The notes under the pieces were generated by a model. It was not told the DNA's origin and ran no database searches. It saw nothing but the letters and a program-made list of their open reading frames with translations. 36,202 nt of DNA from an uncultured Eubacteriales bacterium (GTDB lineage Bacteria; Bacillota; Clostridia; Oscillospirales; Butyricicoccaceae). Location of the stretch: the NCBI GenBank assembly GCA_949740695.1, contig CATJIY010000042.1:1-36202 (forward strand), read 5' to 3'. Position numbers and translations under genes: made by a program. Below, piece by piece: positions 16,590 to 25,225 of this stretch (its first letter is position 1; every line of letters begins with the position of its first letter).

Positions 16590-17897
16590 TTATGCTCGGA
16601 AGAGCCGGTTCAGCACTCCGCCCAAACGGCTACGGATGCGCTCTATATCCAAGGTGGTATATTCCCCGTTTTCATAGAGCGCCTTTCCCCGAACCATCGT
16701 CAAACAGATGTCTCCCCCCTTTGCGGAATAAGCCAAGGTAGATTCGGGGTGATGTATTGGCAACAATCCAGGCCGGTTGGTATCAATCAGAATCAAGCTA
16801 GCGTCATAGCCAGGGGTCAGCTGACCTAAGCTGGCTTCCCGCCCCTGGGCAAATGCGCCCGCCCGGGTAGCCATCCATAGCGCCTGGTAAGCCGATACTT
16901 GCCGAGGATCGCCAGTGACGCCTTTTTGCAGCAGGGCGGCCAGCTTCATTTCCTCAAACAAATCGTGACTGTTGTTGGAACACACCCCATCAGTACCCAA
17001 GGAAACCCGCAATCCTTTCCCCAGCATACGGGCCACCGGTGCGATTCCTGAGCCAAGCTTTAGATTGCTCACCGGATTATGCGCAACAGTTACCTGCTTT
17101 TCCGCCAATAGATCCATGTCCTCCTCGCTGACCCAGACGCAGTGGGCGGCAGTGGCTCGCGTATCAAACACGCCGTTTTCATACAGCATACGGGCGGGGG
17201 TCTTACCGTATTTCTGAAGGCAATCCTGATGTTCCTTTTGCGTTTCGGAAAGGTGAACGTGCATATTCAACCGGTTTTCTTTGGCAAAACCGGCGAAATC
17301 CCGCCACAGCCGGGGAAAACTGGTATATTCGGCATGGATCGCAGCGTCCAGCAGCAACCGTCCGCTATCGGCCTGATGATACCGGGCCAAAGCCTCCCGG
17401 TTTTGCCGGGTCACGTCGTCAGCATCAAAATCATAGCTTTTCGGATCAAAGCTCATGCCCGCGTTGGAAAAGTTGCCGTACATGCCGCCATCTTCCACCG
17501 CCTGGGCCATCTGGTTCAGATGCATATACATATCGGTAAAAGAGATCGTCCCGGTAGCCAGCATTTCAGCCATGCTCAGCTGAGTTCCCAAATAAATATC
17601 CTCCGGCATGAGCTTGTCCTCAACAGGAAATACATGGTCGTTGAGCCATTCCTGGAGCACATAGTCATCCGCGTAGCCCCGCATCAGAGACATAGCGGCG
17701 TGGGCATGGGTGTTAATCAGACCGGGCATAGCGATCTTTCCTCCGCCCTCTATCGTGCGGGCGGCCATCTCCTGAGGAAGCTCAGTCCCTATGAACACAA
17801 TCTTGCCGTCTTTAACAGCGATGTTCGCCCCTTCCAAAATCTGTCCCTGGTCGTTCATGGTCACAGCGGTGACTTGCCGAATCAACAAATCTAACAT
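16590..17897 (-). CDS. Amidohydrolase, MtaD/SAH-deaminase (TRZ/ATZ) family
   Basis: GLINTHAHAAMSLMRGYADD, HVHLSET, HNPVSNLKLGSGIAPV, LGTDGVCSNN metal/active-site motifs. ATG 17897 chosen over the longer ORF (RBS gaggaaag). Confidence 0.92.
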   Translation of the reverse strand: MLDLLIRQVTAVTMNDQGQILEGANIAVKDGKIVFIGTELPQEMAARTIEGGGKIAMPGLINTHAHAAMSLMRGYADDYVLQEWLNDHVFPVEDKLMPEDIYLGTQLSMAEMLATGTISFTDMYMHLNQMAQAVEDGGMYGNFSNAGMSFDPKSYDFDADDVTRQNREALARYHQADSGRLLLDAAIHAEYTSFPRLWRDFAGFAKENRLNMHVHLSETQKEHQDCLQKYGKTPARMLYENGVFDTRATAAHCVWVSEEDMDLLAEKQVTVAHNPVSNLKLGSGIAPVARMLGKGLRVSLGTDGVCSNNSHDLFEEMKLAALLQKGVTGDPRQVSAYQALWMATRAGAFAQGREASLGQLTPGYDASLILIDTNRPGLLPIHHPESTLAYSAKGGDICLTMVRGKALYENGEYTTLDIERIRSRLGGVLNRLFRA

Positions 17898-18730
17898 CTT
17901 TCCTCCTTTTTCAATTCGGGCAACACCGCCCGAATCAGGGCGGTAAAGTTGTTCTGCGCTTTTTCCGCCGCCACATTGACCTCGGCTCCAGAAAGAGGCT
18001 GATTCAATACGCCGGCGGCCATATTGGTCATCAGCGACAATCCAAGGGTACGCATACCGCAATGATTGGCGGCAGTTGCCTCATAAACGGTAGACATGCC
18101 CGCTGCGTCGCCCCCCCAGACGCGAGCCGCCCGAATCTCCGCCGGTGTTTCAAACTGAGGCCCGGGAAAATAAAAATATACGCCCGACTGCATGGACAAG
18201 CCCAGTTCCCGCCCCTTTTCCAACGCTAATGCCTGAAGGTCGGAGTCATAAACCTGGCTCATATCACAAAACCGCTCCCCAAACTGGGGCAAATTGGGTC
18301 CCCGCAAAGGGGAATCCCCCATCATGCGAATGTGATCGGAAATCACCATCAAATCCCCTACGGAAAATTCTCGGTTAATGGCTCCTGCGGCGTTGGTAAC
18401 CACCAGATATTCTGCGCCCAACAACCGGACCACCCGCAGGGGGTAGACGATATCCTCCGGAGTATGTCCCTCGTAATAATGCAGCCGCCCCTGCATGACC
18501 GCCACCGGCACGCCCCACAGCAGCCCGCACACCAGCCGGCTTTCATGGCCGGGCGCGGTGGCCAAACCAAAGTGCGGAATCTCCCCATAGGGAATAATCC
18601 GGGCTTGCTCTACCTGTTCTCCTAAAAATCCCAGCCCCGATCCTAAAATCAACAGCGCTCTTGGAACCAGCCCTTCCAGGCGGCTCCGGAGATATTGAGC
18701 GCTCTCCTGATAACACGAATATGCCAACAT
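17891..18730 (-). CDS. Purine-nucleoside phosphorylase (PNP/MTAP family)
   Basis: LILGSGLGFLGEQVE, MQGRLHYYEGHTPEDIVYPLRV, VTNAAGAINREFSVGDLMVISDHI motifs. Confidence 0.95.
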   Translation of the reverse strand: MLAYSCYQESAQYLRSRLEGLVPRALLILGSGLGFLGEQVEQARIIPYGEIPHFGLATAPGHESRLVCGLLWGVPVAVMQGRLHYYEGHTPEDIVYPLRVVRLLGAEYLVVTNAAGAINREFSVGDLMVISDHIRMMGDSPLRGPNLPQFGERFCDMSQVYDSDLQALALEKGRELGLSMQSGVYFYFPGPQFETPAEIRAARVWGGDAAGMSTVYEATAANHCGMRTLGLSLMTNMAAGVLNQPLSGAEVNVAAEKAQNNFTALIRAVLPELKKEERC

Positions 18731-18806
18731 AGTAGCTTTCTCCTTTCAAATCGAAACGCTTGTCCGCCCCTTGCTTTTTCTCAACCCAGCGGCGGCTTGT
18801 GAAAAA

Positions 18807-18842
18807 ATCCTTGCGGGGCGGCATGCCCGCCCGCGCAAGACT
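18807..18842 (-). terminator. Candidate intrinsic terminator between the zinc-ribbon gene and PNP
   Basis: Minus strand GC-rich hairpin (gggcgg/ccgccc core with flanking ttgcg/cgcaa) followed by gattttttc. Confidence 0.55.
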
Positions 18843-19005
18843 GATTTTAAAAAACGATATCCATCTCTAAAATATTCCGTTCTGCAAAAACCATTGCTGG
18901 CAAAGCATAAAACCACCGGAATCTTTTATGTATTTAAGATTACAGCGGCCAGCGGCAGTTCTTCCGCAAGGCAAAAAGCCGGGACTACCAGCACAGCTTT
19001 TGCGT

Positions 19006-19401
19006 CTATTGCAGCTTTTCTCCACATACCCGGCAGTACAAATCGGTTTTTTCACAGATCTTGCCGCACACCGGACATACAATCGTAGCGCTGCGGGCCT
19101 GCGCCTCCTCTTTAATTTGGGCGATTTGTGCGTATTTTCCATCAATTTCCTCTAGCTTGGCCTGTAGTGCGGCCTCATCAGCCTTTGCGCCGGTATGGGT
19201 TAGATAAACCATCCGCCCAATATCCCGCAAAAGCAAATCTATTTCGTTGTTCAAATCCAACACCTGAAAGCCCCGCTTGGTTTTTTCCATCAGCTGGCCT
19301 CCTTTTTGGGCGGCGACGCCAGCAGCCCGCAGAGCGGTATCCATCGCCACGCCGGCGGTAAGGCGGGCTTTTCCCATCAATTCCTTTGTTCGCTCCTCCA
19401 T
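19006..19401 (-). CDS. Zinc-ribbon domain-containing protein
   Basis: 131 aa; C-terminal CPVCGKICEKTDLYCRVCGEKL four-cysteine zinc ribbon, helical N-terminal region. Confidence 0.85.
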   Translation of the reverse strand: MEERTKELMGKARLTAGVAMDTALRAAGVAAQKGGQLMEKTKRGFQVLDLNNEIDLLLRDIGRMVYLTHTGAKADEAALQAKLEEIDGKYAQIAQIKEEAQARSATIVCPVCGKICEKTDLYCRVCGEKLQ

Positions 19402-19554
19402 GATATATCTCCTCTCTATCCTGTTATGGACGGTTTCGGGCGGTCAATCCGCCTGCCCCAGCATATGCGAATGGGCGGGCGGCGGGTGCTTGACCTGCCG
19501 CTTTTATTTTAGCATAGTTTTCTCCGCCGCGCAATCCTTCCTCCTCCTCCGGCC

Positions 19555-19583
19555 TTGCGTTGGGCAGAAAAATCCGTTATAAT
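19555..19583 (+). promoter_or_regulatory. Candidate sigma-A promoter for trmO
   Basis: TTGCGT-17 nt-TATAAT immediately upstream of the trmO RBS (aaaggagag). Confidence 0.75.
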
Positions 19584-19607
19584 AAAAATGCCCAAAGGAG
19601 AGCCAAC

Positions 19608-20300
19608 ATGAATATTATCGCCCATATTCACACCGATTTCCCCCAAAAATTCGGTATTCCCCGGCAGTCCGGCCTAGTGAACAGTTTGCGGGGAGAAATC
19701 ATTTTTACACCGGAATACCGCAGCCCCGATGCAGTAAAGGGCCTGGAGGGCTATGACTACTTGTGGCTGCTGTGGCAATTTCAGCTGCCGCCCCGGGCTA
19801 ACTGGGCCGCTACCGTCAAGCCGCCCCGGTTAGGGGGTAACACCGCCATGGGTGTATTCGCCACCCGTTCCCCTTTCCGTCCAAATCCCATCGGGTTGTC
19901 CTCAGTGCGGCTGGAACAGGTGTCCCTAACCTCAAAAGGTCCGGTGCTCACTGTCTCAGGAGCAGACTTGCGGGACGGCACCCCCATTTATGATATCAAA
20001 CCCTATCTGCCCTTTACCGACAGCCATCCAGAGGCTCGCTGCGGCTTTGCTGGGGATCGGCAGGATTACGCGCTGGAAGTGGACTTTCCTCCAGCGCTAT
20101 TAAACTTATTGCCAAAAGACCGGCAGCAGGCAGCCCTGGAGCTATTGTCCCAGGATCCCCGCCCCTCTTATCACGATGATCCCCTGCGAAAATACGGCGT
20201 GGCTTTTGCTGGATTTGACCTGCGTTTTACAGTGGAAAAGGGCCGTCTTACCGTCTTTGCAGTGGTTCCGTTGGCGCAAAGTCTTTGGGAGCAACTCTAA
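19608..20300 (+). CDS. trmO: tRNA (N6-threonylcarbamoyladenosine(37)-N6)-methyltransferase TrmO
   Basis: TsaA/YaeB-type sequence: GLEGYDYLWLLWQF, GVFATRSPFRPNPIGLSSVRLE, DGTPIYDIKPYLPFTD. Confidence 0.95.
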   Translation: MNIIAHIHTDFPQKFGIPRQSGLVNSLRGEIIFTPEYRSPDAVKGLEGYDYLWLLWQFQLPPRANWAATVKPPRLGGNTAMGVFATRSPFRPNPIGLSSVRLEQVSLTSKGPVLTVSGADLRDGTPIYDIKPYLPFTDSHPEARCGFAGDRQDYALEVDFPPALLNLLPKDRQQAALELLSQDPRPSYHDDPLRKYGVAFAGFDLRFTVEKGRLTVFAVVPLAQSLWEQL

Positions 20301-20326
20301 GTGAAAATAAATGAAAGGAATTCTTT

Positions 20327-20692
20327 ATGAAAATCGAACCTTATACACAAAATGGAATTACACTGGCGCTGATTTCCAGCGCTGAATTGGTGATAACCGA
20401 CGTCCAAAGCGCCCTGGATCTGATGATGACCGTCTCTTATCAAACCGGCGCTAACCGAATGGTTTTGGATAAACAAACCATTACCGAGGATTTTTTCATC
20501 CTTAGTCGCGGTCTGGCGGGGGAAATCCTCCAAAAATATCAAAATTATGGAATAAAAGCCGCCATATATGGCGACTTTACTCGCTATACCAGCAAACCCC
20601 TTCACGATTTTCTCTGGGAGTCCAATCGGGGGAAAGATTTCTTTTTCCTTCCAACCCAAGAGGAAGCTATTCAGCAGTTGCTTTCTGTATAA
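20327..20692 (+). CDS. DUF4180 domain-containing protein
   Basis: 121 aa with DLMMTVSYQTGANRMVLDKQTITEDFFILSRGLAGEILQKYQNYGIKAAIYGDF, resembling DUF4180. Confidence 0.85.
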   Translation: MKIEPYTQNGITLALISSAELVITDVQSALDLMMTVSYQTGANRMVLDKQTITEDFFILSRGLAGEILQKYQNYGIKAAIYGDFTRYTSKPLHDFLWESNRGKDFFFLPTQEEAIQQLLSV

Positions 20693-20746
20693 ACGCCCTA
20701 TTCATCATCCACGCGACACCTAAATAGAACGATTTGTAACGATTTT

Positions 20747-20786
20747 GCGGAGTTTCTAAATTGATTTTAGAAGCTCCGCTTTTTTG
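20747..20786. terminator. Intrinsic terminator between DUF4180 and TetR genes
   Basis: gcggagtttctaaa ttga ttttagaagctccgc followed by TTTTTT. Confidence 0.85.
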
Positions 20787-20795
20787 ATAAACTTC

Positions 20796-21320
20796 CTATT
20801 GGGGAAGAAAGGCTATCAATTCTTCCGTTGTGTCCTTCATCCCCCTCCGGAACCAGACCTCTATCCAGCCATACAAAAAGAACCCCACATAGGCAGAAGA
20901 ATAAGCGGCGGCCATTTCCTGCTCTGAATTGAAGCCGCACAAATCCAAAATGACGTCTTTGAGAAGATAAACCAATCCTCTTTTGTTTAGCAAGCTGTAA
21001 AAATCCCGGTTTGCTTCAAAATGCGAAAACACGCTCCGTACGATCTCTTTTACGGGGAGATCCGGGGCTTCTTTGCATTTACCCACCCAATCCTGAGATA
21101 ACTGCTCAATATATGTCTTGATAATATCTTCCTTTTCCTCGTAATTGCGGTAGAAAGATGTCCGCCCCACTCCAGCCATGCCGCACAACTCGCTGATGGA
21201 TATTTCAGTGATAGGCTTTTCCTCCAGTAGCGCCAGCATGGAACTGGTGAGATGCTCCACCACATAAGCGTTACGGCTCTCGTTGCTGAACGGTGAAACA
21301 TTTTTCGTCTTTTGTTCCAT
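20796..21320 (-). CDS. TetR/AcrR-family transcriptional regulator
   Basis: HTH ITEISISELCGMAGVGRTSFYRNYEEKEDIIKTYIEQL; divergent from the hydrolase module. Confidence 0.92.
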   Translation of the reverse strand: MEQKTKNVSPFSNESRNAYVVEHLTSSMLALLEEKPITEISISELCGMAGVGRTSFYRNYEEKEDIIKTYIEQLSQDWVGKCKEAPDLPVKEIVRSVFSHFEANRDFYSLLNKRGLVYLLKDVILDLCGFNSEQEMAAAYSSAYVGFFLYGWIEVWFRRGMKDTTEELIAFLPQ

Positions 21321-21372
21321 TTTTGCTGCCCCCATTGACAATTCAACTCCTCGCCGTTACAATTATATCGCT

Positions 21373-21386
21373 GTTACAATTGTAAC
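21373..21386. promoter_or_regulatory. Candidate TetR operator (perfect 14-bp palindrome)
   Basis: GTTACAATTGTAAC, with a partial copy GTTACAATT at 21356-21364 in the TetR/hydrolase divergent intergenic region. Confidence 0.7.
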
Positions 21387-21430
21387 AAATCATAACATAC
21401 AGAACTAAGCCTGTCAAGGGGGATGTTGGA

Positions 21431-21565
21431 ATGACACTGACACAAAAACGCCTGCTGATTTTATTGGCAATTATCATGGTTGCCGCTGTTCTGGGGCGGT
21501 TGGCGGTACGAACTGTTCTGAATATGCTACTGGGCGGCGCGTTGTTCGGAGGGAATTTCCTATGA
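21431..21565 (+). CDS. Small putative membrane protein (44 aa)
   Basis: Not in the ORF track (too short). MTLTQKRLLILLAIIMVAAVLGRLAVRTVLNMLLGGALFGGNFL; stop overlaps the hydrolase start (ATGA). Confidence 0.6.
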   Translation: MTLTQKRLLILLAIIMVAAVLGRLAVRTVLNMLLGGALFGGNFL

Positions 21566-22548
21566 GCAAAGAGAAAACGAAAAAGAAAGGGTGCGTTATG
21601 TGGGGCTTTATTTATACCGGCGCATTTATCGCCGCATTTGCCATCTCCGCCATTATCAAATTGACTTACCACCCGCTGGGTGACAAGTACACTGTTCACT
21701 GGGATGAGACCATCGGGAAAGTTTACACCGACCTGTCCTATGGAGATGGCGAGGCAAACAAGTTTGACCTTTACGTTCCGGCAGACGCCACCCAGGAAAC
21801 CTATGGACTGGCGGTCTATCTCCATGCAGGAGGCTTTACCAGCGGTGACAAGCGCGACGATGCAGATATGTTAAAATGGCTGTGTTCCAAGGGCTATGTG
21901 GCGGCGGGCATCAATTACACACTGTTTAGCGAGGAAAATCCAAACGCCAACATTTACACCCAATCCATAGAAATTCGGGACAGTATTCCTTTTATTACAG
22001 CAGAGGCGGAAAAACTGGGCTATAAACTGGACAGGATGGCAATATCCGGCGGCTCGGCGGGCCATTGCCTGGCTATGCTGTACGCCTACCGTGATGCGGA
22101 AATATCCCCCTTGCCAGTAAAACTAGTCTTTGGGGCGGTAGGCCCGTCCTGTTTCTATCCAGAGGATTGGGGCATATTCGGTTTCGACCAAAACCCGGAG
22201 GCCGCCGCAGCTATGTTCAGCGTAATGTCCGGGAAACAAATCACCCCTGATATGTTTGGAACCGCAGCCTATGACGAGGCGATTAAGGATATTTCTGCCG
22301 TAACATGGGTCCATGAAAACAGTGCTCCCACGGTCTGCGCATACGGTGCTTATGACAAAGTGCAGGCCTTTCCTGCGTCAATCCGTCTGGACGTAGCTTT
22401 GACAGAGCATCAAGTTCCCCACGAATACATTGTGTTCCCCCATTCCGGGCATGGATTACAGAACGACAATACGTTGTACGGGACCTACATGGATAAGGTA
22501 AAAGAATATCTGGACAACTATTTGGGAAACGCAGCTGGGCAGCAATAA
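21562..22548 (+). CDS. Membrane-anchored alpha/beta hydrolase (esterase/lipase-like)
   Basis: N-terminal TM segment, HAGGF oxyanion-type motif, GGSAGH nucleophile elbow, C-terminal PHSGHGL histidine. Confidence 0.88.
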   Translation: MSKEKTKKKGCVMWGFIYTGAFIAAFAISAIIKLTYHPLGDKYTVHWDETIGKVYTDLSYGDGEANKFDLYVPADATQETYGLAVYLHAGGFTSGDKRDDADMLKWLCSKGYVAAGINYTLFSEENPNANIYTQSIEIRDSIPFITAEAEKLGYKLDRMAISGGSAGHCLAMLYAYRDAEISPLPVKLVFGAVGPSCFYPEDWGIFGFDQNPEAAAAMFSVMSGKQITPDMFGTAAYDEAIKDISAVTWVHENSAPTVCAYGAYDKVQAFPASIRLDVALTEHQVPHEYIVFPHSGHGLQNDNTLYGTYMDKVKEYLDNYLGNAAGQQ

Positions 22549-22622
22549 AAAAGTGCTGAACGTTTTGGGCATCCTATTTGCGGTCATCCCAATTTCCCAA
22601 TACAGAAGCTTCGCTTCTTTGT

Positions 22623-22658
22623 AAAAAAACAGTTCTCCTGCGGGAGAACCGTTTTTTG
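22623..22658. terminator. Bidirectional terminator between hydrolase and hemZ
   Basis: aaaaaaac agttctcc tgcg ggagaac cgtttttt: stem flanked by A and T tracts on both sides. Confidence 0.8.
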
Positions 22659-22660
22659 CT

Positions 22661-24106
22661 TTACTCATCCAATAGAAGCGCCTTTTCCTGGACAATCGCG
22701 TCGATCCGCTGGATATATTCTTTGGGGTACTTGGGATTAACCACCCGGCGGATCTTCCGTCCGTTTTGAGCGCACAGCTTGGTAACTCCCCCCGAGCCCA
22801 AAGCCATCACATCAGAAAGCTCCTCCATCATGCAAATGTTGTAATGAGAGGCCGTTCCCCTTCGGCAAAAGCCCAGGTTTTCCAGCCCGCCGGCCATATA
22901 TTTTTGCCGGTAAAGGTAATAAGGCTCATACCCCCGGTCCAGAAGATATTGGTAGCACCGGTCCAGCGTCTCAGGAGCCAAAACGCCAGTGGCCCCAAAA
23001 TACAAAGGCGCTCCCCGTTTGCGAGCCAAACAATGAATGGTCACATTGTCCGGCTCCAGAGCGGCTACCTGCCGGACGCTGGAAAACAGGCTTTCCTCGT
23101 CGTCTCCCGGCAGCCCGGCAATTAAATCCATATTGATCTGAAATCCACCAATGCGCCGGGCCATCTGATAGCAGTCCACAATGTCCTGCGCGGTGTGCCG
23201 CCGGCCCACCCCAGCCAGCACCCGGTCGTTCATAGTCTGAGGATTGATGCTAATGCGGGTGACCCGGTGAGCCGCCATAATCCCCAGCTTTTCCGATGTA
23301 ATCGTTTCCGGCCTTCCGGCCTCCAGGGTATATTCCCGCAGATTTCCCCGATCAAAGGCGCTGTCCACCGTCGAAAGCAACCGTTCCAACTGGTTCTCGT
23401 CTAAGATGGTAGGCGTTCCGCCGCCAATATAAACGCTCCCCAGTGGAATCGCCTGCCTGCCCAACAGTCTGCCGCTAACCGCCACTTCCTTCAGCAGCGC
23501 CTGTAAATACGGCTCCACCATGTAACCCCAACCGGCCATGTCGTTGCTGACAAAAGAACAATAGCTGCATTTTGCCGGACAGAAAGGGATGCCAATATAC
23601 AACTGCATTTCTCGCGGAAGCAGCCTGTCCTCGGTTTCCAGGGCATATTGCGCCGCCCGCAGGCAAAGCCTCCTGCGGCTGTCCGCCACGTCATATTTTT
23701 CCTCCAACCATCTATCGGCCTGATGAAAATCCATCCCCTCTCGAACAGCAAGCCGCACCGGCTTTGCTGGTTTTACCCCGGTAAGGCTCCCCCAAGGGGG
23801 CTTGCGATCCAACAGTGGAAGCAAAGCTTGATAAACCGCCGATTTCACTCCATATGTCAGTACCCGTTTGGCCGCCTCCGGGTCCTCTTCCGCTGGAGCC
23901 GACTGGCAAACCTGTGTCTGTGTGTGCCGCTCTCCGCGAAAAATCTCTGCGCTGGCGCAGATTTGCCCATCTGCCTGCCAAGCCCGGCTGAGACAGCCCT
24001 CTCCTTCCAGGCTTTCCACCCGGTTATGAGGTTCATCCGGAAGTAAAGAAATCAAAAGCTCCTGTACCCCGTTATCCCGGTCATGGCCCTGCAAACTGTA
24101 ATTCAT
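22661..24106 (-). CDS. hemZ: Coproporphyrinogen III oxidase-like radical SAM protein HemZ
   Basis: IGIPFCPAKCSYCSF radical SAM CxxxCxxC, GGGTPTILDENQLERLL, long N-terminal region typical of HemZ. Confidence 0.92.
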   Translation of the reverse strand: MNYSLQGHDRDNGVQELLISLLPDEPHNRVESLEGEGCLSRAWQADGQICASAEIFRGERHTQTQVCQSAPAEEDPEAAKRVLTYGVKSAVYQALLPLLDRKPPWGSLTGVKPAKPVRLAVREGMDFHQADRWLEEKYDVADSRRRLCLRAAQYALETEDRLLPREMQLYIGIPFCPAKCSYCSFVSNDMAGWGYMVEPYLQALLKEVAVSGRLLGRQAIPLGSVYIGGGTPTILDENQLERLLSTVDSAFDRGNLREYTLEAGRPETITSEKLGIMAAHRVTRISINPQTMNDRVLAGVGRRHTAQDIVDCYQMARRIGGFQINMDLIAGLPGDDEESLFSSVRQVAALEPDNVTIHCLARKRGAPLYFGATGVLAPETLDRCYQYLLDRGYEPYYLYRQKYMAGGLENLGFCRRGTASHYNICMMEELSDVMALGSGGVTKLCAQNGRKIRRVVNPKYPKEYIQRIDAIVQEKALLLDE

Positions 24107-24735
24107 CCCCGCAACGCCTCTTGAAGATAGGGATTAAACTGCCGTTCGTAATCCAGCGAGCTGGCCCCCTCATGCCCCGGAAGCACCCGATAATTTCCTG
24201 GCAGGCCAGCCAACCGCCGGAGGCTTTTCAACATGTCCTCAGGACTGCCGCTCTCCAAATCGGTTCGGCCGCAACAGTCCTGAAAAAGAGTATCCCCGCT
24301 GAACATCACGTCTCCGCAGAGCAGAGTAACGCTGCCGGCGGTGTGCCCGGGAGTATGCAAAACGTCGATGGTCAGACTGCCCAGTTTCAGCTGGGCGCCA
24401 TCTTCCATGTCGCCGTCCACCTGGGGAACATGATAACCTTCCGGCCGGCCGCCATAACGGATCACCTCGTCGCACTCCAGAAGCCACCGGTCCTTGGGGT
24501 GGATATACAGCTTTGCCCCGGTGCGGTCCATCAGCTGGGGCGCCGCCATTACATGATCGTAGTGCCCGTGCGTCAGCAAAATCATCTTCAGCTGACAGCC
24601 GGTTTCGGCCACCGCCTCCAGAATCTGCTCTGCTTTAGCCCCCGGATCAATCACTGCGCAAACCTTTTCCTGCTCGTCGCACAAAAGATAACAGTTGGTC
24701 CGCAGCCATCCCAAAACGATGGTTTTTACAATCAC
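24103..24735 (-). CDS. MBL-fold metallo-hydrolase (glyoxalase II-like)
   Basis: LLTHGHYDHV, HTPGHTAGSVTLL, FSGDTLFQ, LPGHEGAS motifs. Confidence 0.94.
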   Translation of the reverse strand: MIVKTIVLGWLRTNCYLLCDEQEKVCAVIDPGAKAEQILEAVAETGCQLKMILLTHGHYDHVMAAPQLMDRTGAKLYIHPKDRWLLECDEVIRYGGRPEGYHVPQVDGDMEDGAQLKLGSLTIDVLHTPGHTAGSVTLLCGDVMFSGDTLFQDCCGRTDLESGSPEDMLKSLRRLAGLPGNYRVLPGHEGASSLDYERQFNPYLQEALRG

Positions 24736-25205
24736 GCGCTTGTTCCTCCCTCTTTTTTTATCATTTGATCGGTATCCATGATAATGGTCACCGGTCCGTC
24801 ATTTACATGGTCAATCGTCATTTCAGCCCCAAACTCCCCGGTAATCAGCGGCAGCCCTCTCTCCCTCAAAGCAGCTAAAAACGCCTCGTATACCGGAATG
24901 GCTTCCGCCGGCCGGGCCGCCCGAAAAAAATCCGGCCGCCGTCCATGGGAACAATCGGCATATAGCGTAAAGTTGCTCACCGCCAACATACCGCCTCCAA
25001 CATCTTCTAACGAACGGTTCATCTTGCCGTTTTCATCTTCAAAAATCCGCAGCTCGGCGCATTTTTTTGCCAGATAGCCAGCCTCCCTGCTGGTATCTCC
25101 CGGCTGAACCCCCACCAATACCACCAGTCCCTGGCCAATGGAGCCGCCGGCAGCGCCGTGGATGGTAATTGACGCCCGGCTGACCCGAATCACAACTGCG
25201 CGCAT
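24732..25205 (-). CDS. dtd: D-aminoacyl-tRNA deacylase
   Basis: MRAVVIRVSRASI, GGGMLAVSNFTLYADCSHGRRPDF, DGPVTIIMDT. Confidence 0.96.
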   Translation of the reverse strand: MRAVVIRVSRASITIHGAAGGSIGQGLVVLVGVQPGDTSREAGYLAKKCAELRIFEDENGKMNRSLEDVGGGMLAVSNFTLYADCSHGRRPDFFRAARPAEAIPVYEAFLAALRERGLPLITGEFGAEMTIDHVNDGPVTIIMDTDQMIKKEGGTSA

Positions 25206-25225
25206 AGTTCCTCCTTCCGGCAGGC

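Noticed and set aside
17142-17894. 250-aa plus-strand ORF antisense to the amidohydrolase
   Set aside because: Shadow ORF; no independent support.
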